The notes below the pieces were generated by a model that saw nothing but the letters and a program-made list of their open reading frames with translations, made no database searches and was not told the DNA's origin. Below are positions 1 through 11,788 of a DNA stretch of 64,000 nucleotides, piece by piece. Numbering within the stretch: the stretch's first letter is position 1; the number at the start of each line of letters is the position of its first letter. The stretch is from the NCBI GenBank assembly GCA_000469685.2, contig LS997567.1:37077505-37141504 (forward strand). Reading direction: 5' to 3'. Made by a program: the position numbers and the translations under genes. The stretch is from Haemonchus contortus. Lineage: Eukaryota; Nematoda; Chromadorea; Rhabditida; Trichostrongylidae.

Positions 1-2186
1 AAACGGGCCGTTCGAGTGATAGGCGCTATGGCATAACCCTGATCTGTAACTATGAGGCTAACCCCGCAATCCTGGAGCTGCTCGCTCGAATCCCTCCAGG
101 ATAGTGCAAACTCTTTGGAGTCGCTGATCCAGATCTCCCCAAGCTGGCGTCCCTTCATTCTCATCACCGGGGTAAATCGACACGACTCCAATTTGTTCGG
201 AGTCCATAATGGGATGGAACCGTCGCGGAGAATGCAGTTACCAGTTTCGTAAGAGCATTTATCTAGGTTGCCCACGGGTGAATCTGGAGACGGAGCTCCG
301 TGGCGCATATGAATTACGGTTTGGACGAGCACACAGTTCGAGACGGAAATGGTATGCTCCTTGCAACACCCAAAGGGAGCTGAGGGCCAGTCAATAGTTA
401 TGGTGTTGGAAGAAGACCAGAAATCGCCCGATTGTTTCATGTCACCAAATTCACACCTATGATGTTGGACCATTAATTTGCAAGCTTCCAGGGTTACAAG
501 AGCGTGAGTCTCAGAATGGTTCTCGTAACGAGCTCCAAAGAAATTAACTGAATATGATACAGATTGAATAACAATTTTGCAAAGAAAAGCTAGAGTATCG
601 TATCGTTGCGTGTTAGGACGGTAAATATGAAGAGAAAAGGGGCGAGGCGGCCCATCACTAGGAGGAATTACTTGAGAGCAATTGTAATGAGTAGGAATAC
701 GAGCTAGTGCATCTGTCGGACTGTGCGGGCAGAGCCACGCAGGAGTGGTAAGCGCCTCACTAAAACTTGCACACAAAAGTATCGACAAAGGAAGCAAAAG
801 ATTAACCTGAGGCATAGGAAGTGAAAATGATGAAGAGGGAACATGACCATAAGTGGATCTAGCCAGCTCTTCATTACGTCGAACTAAGGCTGTAACTCTG
901 GCGTCCGACTTTTCTAAGGCTGACTTATTTTCTTGTAGAGAAATAGATAGAGCATTGATCTGTTCACGGGCTTGCGACAGCTCGCGATCCCGATCATAAC
1001 GTGAAGGTGAGACATAATTGTGAGACGAACGCGAAAAATCACGACCACGAGGAGAACTACGAGTGGCAGACTTACCTGTGTTCCTTTGTGAGTTACGAGG
1101 GGACGGGCATTGCCGAGAAAGATGACCTACTCCACCGCAATTGAAGCATGTTACCGGGGATCTTGACCGGATCGGGTCCCTCCTTGTCTGCTGAAATGGT
1201 CGGGTTGAGCCTTGGTGGGAAGGCTGCTTCCGTTGGGTCCCTCCGAACTTCCTCCCAGGAAAGGCTGTTGCCTTCACCTCGACAGTCTGGGGCCCTAGAG
1301 AAGGTCTCATGAGTCGATCCGCTGTAGCTTCCCTGAGTAGCTGCTCCACCATCTGCGCTCTCGCTACCGCTTGCTCGAACGTGGATGGATTGTCGAGCTT
1401 GACGTAATAACGGAGGTCGGGGCGGAGTCTAGATACAAACTCTTCTAGCACCCTATCCTTTTGGCTGGCTGGGTCTTGACCAGCCGTAGCGGCCCGAACC
1501 AAAAGTAGCAGACGGTTCGCAAACGTGGAAGCAGATTCAGCAATTTGCTGCTGACACGAGGCGAGCGCCTGACGCGCCATGTACCGATGCTGAGGGCCTT
1601 CAAAAGTCTTCTTGAGGTGTTCCACAACGACCCCATAATCGTCCCGCTCCTCATCGGTTAGTTCCTCCAGCTTCTCCCTTGCCACTCCATCCAGGTAGCC
1701 TGTAAGGAAATAGGCTTTCTGTTGGGTCGTCCATGTGGTGGACCTCATACGCATGACGTCCTCCAAACGGCGGAGCCACAAGGAGAACTGCATAGGATCT
1801 TCCCCCGAACCTGTAAAGGGCACAATCCTCGGTAATGGTCCATCAGGGCCCACCGTTGCTACCATTGGAAGGTTATCAATACGCTGTCCAACGGTGGCAA
1901 ACGATTGGTTTAGATCACGCAGAAGAGTGATATTATTCTCATTAATCGAATGAGTGAGGCGGGTGGTGTCAGCTTTGGCCTCCTCCTTGGCCTCGGAGAT
2001 TGCTACCACCGTAGCGTCTCGTAGAACCTTTACGTCCCTGCCCCGGACACTAGCCCGGTCGTCCAGGTACGACAAAGCATCGGCGAGACTACGCGACGGC
2101 GGAGCATCTGAGCCTGAGCTTGGTGTCAGGGCATCAGCCCTAGAATCTATAGAGCTAGCCCTAGCACGAGTTGGGGGTGGTCCCAT
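1..2186 (-). CDS. Retroelement Gag fused in frame to an envelope-glycoprotein-like domain (partial)
   Basis: One open frame runs from ATG at 2186 off the left edge: 728 codons without a stop, with an in-frame TGA ten codons upstream of the ATG. Residues about 130-290 read like a retrotransposon Gag core (Retrotrans_gag type): amphipathic helices, 'FANRLLLL', 'FVSRLRP' and an E/Q-rich end. A basic linker leads to a CCHC zinc knuckle, CX2CX4HX4C, at residues 347-360 (1148-1107), the usual nucleic-acid-binding part of Gag. Residues about 397-443 are charged and heptad-like (coiled coil). From residue 458 there is a Met followed by a Leu-rich hydrophobic run resembling a signal peptide, then about 250 residues rich in Cys with N-glycosylation sequons (for example NCS, NHS) and a 'PLWTP' motif. 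The last part recalls gB-like glycoproteins known from chuviruses and some retroelements; that assignment is tentative. No protease, RT or integrase lies between the two parts. Base composition is more GC-rich than the neighbouring DNA and no decay is visible, so the copy is young or under selection. Confidence 0.85.
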   Translation of the reverse strand, partial: MGPPPTRARASSIDSRADALTPSSGSDAPPSRSLADALSYLDDRASVRGRDVKVLRDATVVAISEAKEEAKADTTRLTHSINENNITLLRDLNQSFATVGQRIDNLPMVATVGPDGPLPRIVPFTGSGEDPMQFSLWLRRLEDVMRMRSTTWTTQQKAYFLTGYLDGVAREKLEELTDEERDDYGVVVEHLKKTFEGPQHRYMARQALASCQQQIAESASTFANRLLLLVRAATAGQDPASQKDRVLEEFVSRLRPDLRYYVKLDNPSTFEQAVARAQMVEQLLREATADRLMRPSLGPQTVEVKATAFPGRKFGGTQRKQPSHQGSTRPFQQTRRDPIRSRSPVTCFNCGGVGHLSRQCPSPRNSQRNTGKSATRSSPRGRDFSRSSHNYVSPSRYDRDRELSQAREQINALSISLQENKSALEKSDARVTALVRRNEELARSTYGHVPSSSFSLPMPQVNLLLPLSILLCASFSEALTTPAWLCPHSPTDALARIPTHYNCSQVIPPSDGPPRPFSLHIYRPNTQRYDTLAFLCKIVIQSVSYSVNFFGARYENHSETHALVTLEACKLMVQHHRCEFGDMKQSGDFWSSSNTITIDWPSAPFGCCKEHTISVSNCVLVQTVIHMRHGAPSPDSPVGNLDKCSYETGNCILRDGSIPLWTPNKLESCRFTPVMRMKGRQLGEIWISDSKEFALSWRDSSEQLQDCGVSLIVTDQGYAIAPITRTAR

Positions 2187-2261
2187 GATTGAGAGCAAAT
2201 AGAAAGTGAGACTTCAAAACCAAGTAATTGATACGAGGCATGAGGATCTGATACATAAGAG

Positions 2262-2302
2262 GGTCTCATATAGGATTCGCGAGGGGCGGGGCCGACCAAT
2301 CA
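2262..2302 (-). promoter_or_regulatory. Promoter-like block upstream of the Gag-glycoprotein ORF (CCAAT, GC box, TATA-like)
   Basis: Read on the minus strand the block holds ATTGG (2300-2296, an inverted CCAAT box), CCCCGCCCC (about 2293-2284, a GC box) and CCTATATGAG (about 2274-2265, TATA-like). They are in the order expected of a promoter, 80-115 bases before the ATG at 2186. Initiation 25-30 bases past the TATA-like site would leave a leader of only about 50 bases. The block could be the U3 part of a 5' LTR. A possible primer-binding site starting TGG lies at 2222-2211, but I cannot match it to a tRNA. It could also be a captured or cellular promoter. Confidence 0.45.
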
Positions 2303-5300
2303 GCGCCCGCTACCGTAACCCGGGCCATGACTCACCCTCGCACCGCCGAACAGACTTCATACCAAAATGACTCATAAAGTGAATTTACAAAAGGATAAAA
2401 TTAAAGAAAATAGGTCTAAAATAGGAACTAGCAGCGGCAAATGATTTTCAGAAATAGTATCATATACATTTGGACTGCCGCTCCCGTTTAGAACGGTCCT
2501 CACATGAAGTTAGAGGAGTGTATCAGAGCAGAATACGAAATTAATAGGAGTACTACAAGGGCGGCAACGGCAGCAACTAATAGCGAAAATCTTGGTAGAA
2601 GTACAGAGGAATAATAGGCTGAAAGTTGTCATAGATATGCAGAGGAACGATGGGCATGATGGGCATCAAAAGGGAAGTTGACATGTAAATGGATGAACAC
2701 TCTTAGCAGAGACTAGATTAGACAAGGAAGGATGAGCACGAACCGCCGCCTCAGTGGTATACACATCTAACTAATGTGCCAAGTAAGGAAGCGTAATACG
2801 TGTTGTGACCCGTATGGTACGCCAGGGGGCGGGGACCAGATGTAACAACCCCTTGTTCTGGCGATTATCTTGAGCTGTCAAGAATTGACGGGTGATCTTC
2901 GACACCATCGCCATATGTAGCCAAAGTTTCGCTACCCCCGTCATAAAACTTTTCAAATGACTAAAGGCTTTGTTTATGGCTGGCATAGAAAAAGAGAAAA
3001 TTCGAAGATAGATAAATGTGTGTCAATATTTTAACAATTAGAATCCTAGCAAACTACTTCGGTACTAATGGCGCTTCAAGTAGAACCTTCGAACTAACTT
3101 TGGTTACGGCCCAACAAGGCCCCCCAAGCCTTTAGTTCTCGTTGTTGATACACTTCTCGAAACGTTTCATCCAAAAGAACGGATTTCTAGGTCGTATTAC
3201 TAAGTTTACTTTATTTTTTTGTTTTTTTTTCCTTTTACTTTAGACTCTCATAGTTATACACACGTGCACGATCCATATATACATATATCCGCGGACTAGC
3301 TGTCAAGCTCGCATCGAACTGCGTTTCCGAAAATAACGCTTCCTCTTCAACCGCTTGGCGCCCCAAAGTCTGCATCCCAGCACACTCCATTACCGTACTA
3401 TTCGACTTAGGTGTGGCCACACACTCACCAGGCTGGGAACTCTCACATACGTCTCGAAACTCCAACACTCTTCCCGGGCCTATCTTCTTTTCTCACATGA
3501 CAACTCCGCTTGTTTTGGACCCCTTCCACGGGTACCGTAGTCCAAATCTATCCTAAAAAGAAATCAAACTACTGCCATCTGCAACTAGCAGGTGGCCCAT
3601 GGCCATGGTTCTATGAGATCTCCAAAAACTATCGACATCTGTTAAATCAGAATTTTATTGAAAGCACAGCGCTGAATCATGAATATTTTAGAGTTTTTTA
3701 GGGTCGACCGAGCTCAGTCTTTTTGGTGTTGACTCCGTGCAGCTGCCAGTCGAGCGCGGACGGGCCCTTCCACGCCGACACAGCTGCACGAAGGTTCAAA
3801 AAAACCACTTGGATACTGTTTACCAACCTATGCCCGGAACGAAACCACTCGCTGCTACCAGTAAGCTGGCGCGCGCAGCGGATCGTGCTTGTACCTCTTA
3901 GACTAATAATTAACTAAGTTTTATTATGAAAGTAATAATTAGTGCAGATAGAGTTCACAAGGCAGAGATATGAGCAGTAACAAACGAATTATAATAACTT
4001 CTCATAACAACTCGGAATACGGATAAAATGATACAAACATAACACGATAGGAGAACATATATACAAAGGCAAGCAAAGAAAGCAATAGGTTGACAAACAG
4101 TTCTTCGTGTCTGGGACATCGCCCCAAGATGCAAGAGAAATGTACAGAGAAAGGCGACTGTCCTTCGGTCCGGCGTCTGGTCGACTCCTTGACAGCTTCC
4201 ATCGTCCTCGCTCCGCCCTGAAATAGATGAATCATGAAAGTTGCCTAACTATCGTCACGCTTTCACAGCATCACTTACACGTCGAACAGGGAAAAAAAGT
4301 TACTAACTTTTAAATTGGACGGATGGAAGTAATAGAATTTGAAAAGTACAGGTTACATAATGGGAAAAACGACATTTAGTCGAAAAGTCGAATTGCTGTC
4401 ATTTCCAAATGAGACTGAACGATGTGCCATGGGGAGTGCATGGGGATAGGTGGAGCGAATGGACGAAAGCGCCTGATGTGTGCCTGGGTGTGTGTGCGTG
4501 ATGGGACAGAATATCCGATCCAACGCTAGCTATACTTACTTGGATTTCTTCAGTAATTGTACTGAACACTGGTCGGAGATTGCAGTATCCGCAACACCGC
4601 GTTTCTTAATTAGTTTGCAATTATGAAGAAGATTCTACCGAAAATCATGTATAAAGCCGTAGTTGCACGGAAACATCGAACTCAGGGCAGGAAAGTTACT
4701 CTGAGCATCTTTAATTACGGATATTATTTAAAATATTCAAAATAAATACTTCGAAAACTCCATTCACTAAATTACGTGATTTACTCATGGACATTCAATT
4801 TTTCTGAGGATTTCTTTCCAGCTCCGCTAGACAAACCCTCGAGATTTCACAACGGTGTTCAGCAAGTGACCTTAAGGAATTAAGGGACCAAGGACCAAGA
4901 GAATATGGAACAAAACACGTCTGCAGTTATATGAAAATACAAAAACCTTAGCTTCCTTACAATAATTTAGTTCTAGTGGCCACGTTGGAAAGGTTGTAAT
5001 AAAAGTGAGCCAGCAGCAGAAAGATTTAAACCGGTAAAGGATATAGAGCTGACTGGTGTTCCGCTCAGAGTAAAGGTAGCGAATTTTCCTGCTCAGGTCG
5101 TAGCGAGAAGGTCCTTCTCACCTGGCAGCACCTACTCGAAGTCTTCGAGGAACCTGCTGGACAGTTTGGATCTGCAAAGACTACCAGCTCTTGGGCAGTT
5201 CGTAGTTGGAAAGAATGATAATGGAGCTGATATCATCAGCAACTTTTAAAGCTGGAATTTTTCTTATAACAAGACCGATAATGTGATCTAATTAGGAAAC

Positions 5301-7562
5301 CAGAGCATAGAAAGGTATCTCAATTTTTGTAAGATTCGCTATTTACTCCAACTGAGATTTGAAAAGAGATGTACTCCTGAAACACTACTGCAATGGAAGG
5401 TATCCATGAAGTCTAGACAGGCGCTAAAAGTAAAAATATTATCTTCACTGAGTTTCACTTTGTAAAAATGAGGGGCAGTCAGTAACTCTCCCAAGGGAGC
5501 TCCGTCTTCTTCCTCGTTCCATCGGCTATCTACTTGAAGTGCCTCCCACTTCCTTGAAAAAAGTTGATTAATATGGGCAATATCATGACACGCAATATGT
5601 CGTTCGTTGGCTACAACTTGATGATGCCAACAAATAAAGCATGAGATGTTTTGAAAACACTATCTTACTCAGCATAAACAAAGGCAACAGCAATATGTCA
5701 ACAATCAGTATGATCAAAGACACGGTGATTATCAAAAAGAAGCATTTCTGAGAGCTTATGACGCTTTTCGTCGAATTTTTCAAAGCCGCTTGGGGGCAGT
5801 AAACTGTCCTCCAACAGGCTCACACCCACTCACCCTTCCCTCTGCGAACGCTCTCTATGCGAGGATGTTCTTGGATCTTTCTAATAGTTCTATTTGATTA
5901 GGAAGCTTATTAATCCTGTGCTAGATTCGCGTCAAAGTCCGATCATTTCCATATCATCCCCACAAAGTAAAGTAATGAAAAAAGATAAGGTTCCCATCAA
6001 GGTCAGAAGGAAAGCTTAGAAGGGTCAAGAAAGGTTCAAGGTAAAGGTTTTCTTCCTCCATAGGTTTCCATAAAGTAGTAATGACCCCGATAAAGTAATT
6101 TGTGTTCGGAGAAAAATGAAATCACGAAACTTATTAAGTTCCCCGAGAAAGCTGACCGGATAGGTCCAGTTAGGTAGTTCTAACTGCATTACCAACTTCA
6201 TGAGGGATTCCTCTGACCCAGAAAAAATGGAGATCTTGTGTTTCCCAAGGACTTCATCAGGACTTTAAAAAAATCCATCAAGAAAGAGTCGATTCAGAAT
6301 GGATGAATCAGCTTAGATATATTTCCGACCACGAATTAGAGGAGCAAACAGGAGCAATGAATAGCATCTCTTGCATGCCTTTCGCGCTTTGATTGGAACG
6401 CCAAAGATGAAACACCAACTAATATTGGAGACCACATTGAGTTTTTTTTACGTTAATTCTATGTAAATGAAGGAAATACTACTTAGCGAAATGAATTTTT
6501 CCAGAAAAAATCCGTATTTTGAAGCAAACCTTGGAATATCGTCTGGGATATCGTCATTGTTACAAAGGGGCGACACAGAAAAAGGAACCTTCCAGACGGC
6601 CCCACAATGATATTCACTTTTGTGTGAATAACAAGAAATGAGCCTATCTAATTAAATGACAATCCTACCAAAAGGGTTGCCCCATCCGAAAAACACACGC
6701 TCTCGTGATGAGCCCGTTTGGAGTTTTTTTCGTGGTTTTTTGAGAATTCCCACCAAAACAGGGCTTCCAGTTAAGCTATAGGGATTGAACATTGGGAGAA
6801 TCGTAGTGACTACTTACGTGACTCCCCAAATTCCTTCAGGTGACTATCAAGGATCTCATTTAAAGTACCCAGGCTGGAAAATTTGTAAGTCTATTGAGCT
6901 CGGCTGCTAATTAGATTCATAACCCGCCACTCATTCTTAGAAATTATCGACCATCATAAGAGACAAACGATAATTTGATGGGTTCACCCTTCCAATTAGC
7001 TGCAGAAAGCAACGGATAGAGGGGAAAGGCTTCTAAAAATATGGCCCTAAAAATATAAAAAAAAATAAAATATGCGATAGCATTAATCATCTCGAAACAT
7101 GAGCTCTATTCTGGTAGATGATTGTAGATTTAAGATGTATAAGAAGATAAGGAGTAGTACTTTCAAAGTCAGCTATTCAGTAGAAAGGGGAGCCCTCACT
7201 ATGGCTGAATTCTGAATCCGAATAGACTGAAGCTAAGGCTGTAAGCGGGGCTAGAAACCATTGTAAACCAACAACTCTCACTAGGCATGGAGTACCGTAA
7301 GCCGCTGATGTGTTACTAGAATAATTAATGATAACAGTGATAACAATGACTGGAATTCTAAGAAAAAGATGAAAAAGTTAGCTGCCTCTTCTCCATTAAG
7401 TTCATACATCGAAGTCATGAGGTTATAAGGAATCGCATTAAACCTTTCACATGAAAACCTTTCAGTCGTAATGTTTTCGAGAGATTCAAGCGAAATACGA
7501 AATGAGGAAATAATCTGGTAATATTAATAATTTCAGAGTTAAAGAGTAGCATAAGGTCTTCA
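2303..7562. other. No recognisable gene; possible LTR or flank remains at the left
   Basis: Only short open frames with no recognisable domain occur here. The left part (to about 3500) may contain the rest of a 5' LTR of the Gag element, but I could not find a paired copy or the TG end, because the other LTR would lie outside the window. A TATA-like run (ATATATGTATATATGG on the minus strand) is near 3280. From about 4900 onward the sequence has a coding-like texture full of stops, suggesting old decayed transposon DNA. Confidence 0.4.
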
Positions 7563-7672
7563 AAGGGGTGAACAGGCCCTACTAGATTCTGGTTCCTCTG
7601 TGTTCAGAAGGGAATTCAAACGGGCAAAGGTACAGATGAGAGGCTTTGACATCGATTCCTGACCCACTGATG
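7563..7672 (+). pseudogene. Possible retroelement aspartic protease scrap (LLDSGSS motif)
   Basis: A frame opening just after a TAA reads GLQRGEQALLDSGSS and continues for about 20 residues to a TGA. L-L-D-S-G-S is the active-site style of retroviral and LTR-retrotransposon aspartic proteases, where the D of D-S/T-G is catalytic. The usual downstream features (flap and second hydrophobic-hydrophobic-G) are not visible and the frame is short. This is at best a decayed fragment and could be chance. Confidence 0.22.
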
Positions 7673-10600
7673 GACAGCTATTCATCTTTGATCATGCTAG
7701 AATGCTCAAGTAGAAGTCAAGCGGATCTCGGGGTTTTCGAGTAAACACTTGAGTAAGATGCGATATGTTGTGTTCGGCAGCAATTGCCGGCTGACTATGC
7801 TGAAAGGTTGATTGGAGACAAAGATGAAGCGACTTACTTAGCATGGAAGCCTGACCACATATTGAAAGTATCCAGGAGGTGGAACTGGAAGAAACAAAGC
7901 GTCTAGGAGGAGTGGGAGAGGAAGGGGAAAGAATAGGGCTTGTGGGTGACTCTATAGCCCCACCGTCTGGTCAGACAGACTGCTGGAACAGATTGCCTTT
8001 GGAGGATTATCCTCATTTCTTGGAAATAAGGGCAGTAGAAGATGCACCTGAATAGGTGGCTAATGCCGATTACCTTTACTGCTTGATCAGATGAGTCAGT
8101 ACTTGACTCCATTCAGTCTAGTAAGTTTACTTTCGGTGTTTGAACCTTAAGAAGATCCTGCTCACCTAGTGTGCAAAATTTTGAATGACGTGGTAATGAT
8201 CAAGTGTCTCCCACTGTTATTTAGAATTATTTCGTCAGAATATCACTTAAAAAATGGAGTAACCAGATGTGATTACTATAATATGTATGAAGTAAGTCTC
8301 TAATTAGTAAAGGCGCTTGCATCTGCATACGATAGTTGTATTGCCTGACGTGGAATGTTGAGCAACACGCTTCTAGTTTATAAAATATTCTAGAAATAAT
8401 TCGAGTAATTGCTCAAACTAGTAACCACGTAGGTTCAAAATGTGCTTACAGCAAACACCAAGGCTAAACGGCCTTCTTTTTCCTGACTTCCTACAATTAC
8501 AGAAGGTGAGGCAATACCTTTCATGTTTAAAATTGCATAATACAAATAGTGTTGAAATGGAAGTAAACAAACCAGTAAGCTAGTAAACAAACAAGTAAAC
8601 TACACAAAATAAGATACATGAGAACAGAAAATTATGATTTTTTGAATTTTCCTCAGTTACTGCGTTATAATAGAATGACAGAACAGAACAAAGTGGTGGT
8701 CCCCAGCTGCCAATCGAGCCGGCAATGCGGCAGCAACAAAAGGGTGGTTTCAGCTATGAATATTCGATTAAACTCCCCAAAATAGGTAAAAACTTTAATA
8801 CTTCCGCGTATAAATACAATTTCAAGCTAAATTCATGCAATAGTTATCTCAGCAAGGTCTTCTGTCTTCTATGACTTAGCCAGTATGCAGTAAACTTTAT
8901 AAGTCATATACTCTATGAGAGGAATCCGTATATAGGCGAAAGCTCATCCGTTGAATTTTATCCATAACTGCTCGATGACTACCAAAGAACCGTAGTAACT
9001 AATTAGCCTGGAGTAAGACCAGCTTCACAGTAGTCTTGGGATATCTTTCCAGTGGGTCAAACTAGAAAAATTGGTATTTCCTAATAGTAACATTCATTAT
9101 ACTCTGTTCAGCCTTTTTGTGATAGATTCGCGGTTCTGAAAAATTTTGATTCATGAAGTTCATATCTAAATCTGAATAATCATACTGTTACTTGATTTAC
9201 TTGGCAAACGACCAGATTGTTTTGAGTTAATGGAACTTTGAGGAAGGATAGGCATTCTAGTACTCTCAGAATGGAGATGAGTACATCATTACGATGAAAC
9301 TTTTTCGATGCCTACGATGTATTATTCGAACTCGTTAATGGTAACGAAACTGAACGTAAAGTATATTCTCAGGAAGGCTATGGTGAATTTATTTATTTCA
9401 AAAGAGAGTACTGTAGCCGTGCTCATGAAAACATTCTTGTGAAGTAAGCTGGTTAGTAAAGGGAATTATAAGAAGAATCTCACAAAAACCAAAACGCTAG
9501 TAGCCCTTCATGTCTCGGAATTATAAATTGCCAGTTAAATATCACATATCGCTTGAACAGTAAAACGATCCTTACTTCTAACTTTCGTATCCTACGAATT
9601 TGTTAGTACGATAAATAAGATAGAATTTGAGAAATGTTTTTGAATTCATCGGAAAATTGACGGCTCGAACAAAATATGGGCTGTCATTAGCTATGTTAAT
9701 GAAAACAGGACACTTCCTCGTCTAGAGAAATTGAAGAAGTTTTAATTTACTAGTAATTATCATGACTAATTGCAAACTTCCTCGTTTGTTTGGCAAGCAA
9801 AATACGTGAGAACGAAGGTCGCAAAAACTTCCTGGTAGCTACCCAGCTGTCGTTGAGCCAGCTCGGATAATATGTCAGGAACCTTGCCCGTTTATGAGGT
9901 TTTCCGTCAAAAATGTCTGCCAGTGAATGACAGTGATGCCTTTGCAGGTTTTTCTCACTTTACAAATGACTGATGCAAAAATTTGAGTCTTCTGCTGGTG
10001 CTTGAACACTACAAGATAAATGAGTTTGTGAAATACAGGGCTAGAGAGCCAATGTGTAACTGCTCAGTAACATCCCTTATTGAGAAAGATCAGGATGGAG
10101 CGGTCGAGAAAGTTGGCTCTCGTTTTTGACGGTTGCTTTTGTAACGATTCAAATGGATTTTGACATTAGGGTGTCGTTCGGACCAGAATTTGTCACTGGT
10201 AACTTTAAATAAATATATTACTCAGTATATTATCTCTATTGGGCTGGAACTTGACAATACTTTCCTTATATGGTACTTCCTTCCCCTATTTGATTGCTAT
10301 AGGATTTTCGCTGCAAAGGGGTCACAGTTCAACTTCTGTTATAATTCTGAAACCCCTTTTCCCTCCCCACCCCACTACTTTACAGACCTAACCACTGCAA
10401 TATGAGAGGTGCCTCCACCTGGACTAAACAGGGGTTTGAGAGCAGTTACAAAGTTTGAAGTTCCAGGAGAATATAGATGACCAGGAACTGGTCCTAAAGA
10501 CTTCATCGAACAAAAAATAGTTGCAGAAGCTTACAGAAAGGGCTATATACCAAGAAGAGCTGATTGTCATCAGCGAATTCCTTGGAAAGCTTCATGAGTA

Positions 10601-11524
10601 AAGCTGTCCGAACGGTCTTGCGAGGATCTAAAATTCAATAAGCACCCTAAGTACTGAAGGAATACCTGCAGAGCTCTATAGTTACGAATTACTCTCTTGG
10701 AAAAATCTGCTCGGAATAAACACAGAACAGCGATACTTCTACTATTGGGTAATACTTGTGAAGGAATTGAATGTGTGAATGAAATAGTTGGTCTTCGAAC
10801 AAACACTTTCATATTCCAATAGAAGTATCATGTATCAGTATCAATAAAAGTATCATTAAGTATAAATGTAAGTATCATGGGAAAGGAACGAGCGTTCGTG
10901 TACTAAAGTCGATCTTCGGCCTGTTAGACATGCTAACTGATCAAATCCCTGCGTCATAAACACGCTTGATCGGTGGGAGCAATGAATAAATAATAGTTTT
11001 TAGCTGGATGTGTGTACTTGTATGCTTAATTCATTCAATCTGGCACGAAGACCTGGCATTGCTTGAAAACATTTTTCGAGCTTTCCGGGTATAATTTAAC
11101 CATTGTAGTCTATGCAGTAACGAGAAACGCTTAACTTGTAATTTTTCTCAGAAGCTAGATATGGATAAATAGGGGCAAGGTTACACGATTTTTCCCGTTA
11201 TTGCACTTTGTTCGACTTTCCTGATAATTACAGTATGTCCATTACTGATAAAAAGATAGAAACTGCTTCAGTTTCACAAGAATTGTGGTAGAGCTTGAGT
11301 TCGAGGAAGAGTTTATCGAACGATACCCTTCAGTAAGTCGGGTCTCAAGAAGTTCTATGGTTTCTGAGGTGTTCATTTTGTTTTCTAAACACACCTATAT
11401 GAGGCCTTAAAGATAAGGAACCCTTCGTGGTTTGAATATATTTCAATCATGAACTTAACTTTTGATAAATTTTCTGGGAAAACTACTTACTATTAGTAAG
11501 TTAATGCCGCAATGAAAGGCGAAG
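7673..11524. other. No recognisable gene; degraded repeat-like sequence
   Basis: No open frame longer than about 80 codons and no domain motif was found. Around 10430-10800 the plus strand has several adjoining stop-broken stretches with protein-like composition, which fits decayed transposon coding sequence, but I cannot assign a family. Confidence 0.4.
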
Positions 11525-11788
11525 GTGGTGTAGTGATTCACTATCTCACGCATGGTCACGGTTTCGAATCCCAGATCAGTATCCGCCCAGCCCAACCAAG
11601 CCCTCCATCCCTCCGGGGTCTGTTGCTTAGTACCAGACTCGTCTGGGAGGATAAAGGCACTGACTGTACATCGGCTGGGCACCGCAAGTCATTGTATGGG
11701 CCACCCACACGAATCCAATACACCACTACGACTCTGAATTAAAGTAGAAGCGGGGCGCATCCCTCAAACGGGATTGATTAACGTCAAA
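11525..11788 (+). mobile_element. tRNA-derived SINE-like repeat, copy 1 (near full length)
   Basis: The head carries a polymerase III B-box-like core (GTTTCGAATCC, 11561-11571) preceded by a GTGGTGTAGTG segment that could be a degenerate A box. The body has family landmarks shared by other copies in this window: TACCAGACTCGTCTGGGAGG with an A-rich GGATAAA, CATCGGCTGG, GTATGGGCCAC, and a tail GGGCGCATCCCTCAAACGGG followed by ATTGATTAACGTC. This is the most complete copy and the best reference for the family. The polymerase III origin is inferred from the B box. Confidence 0.65.

Noticed and set aside
1445..2202. Plus- and minus-strand ORFs overlapping the Gag frame
   Set aside because: They are shadows in other frames of the continuous minus-strand frame starting at 2186.
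7100..7120. LVDD resembling the reverse-transcriptase YVDD box
   Set aside because: No flanking RT motifs; the tetrapeptide alone is not evidence.
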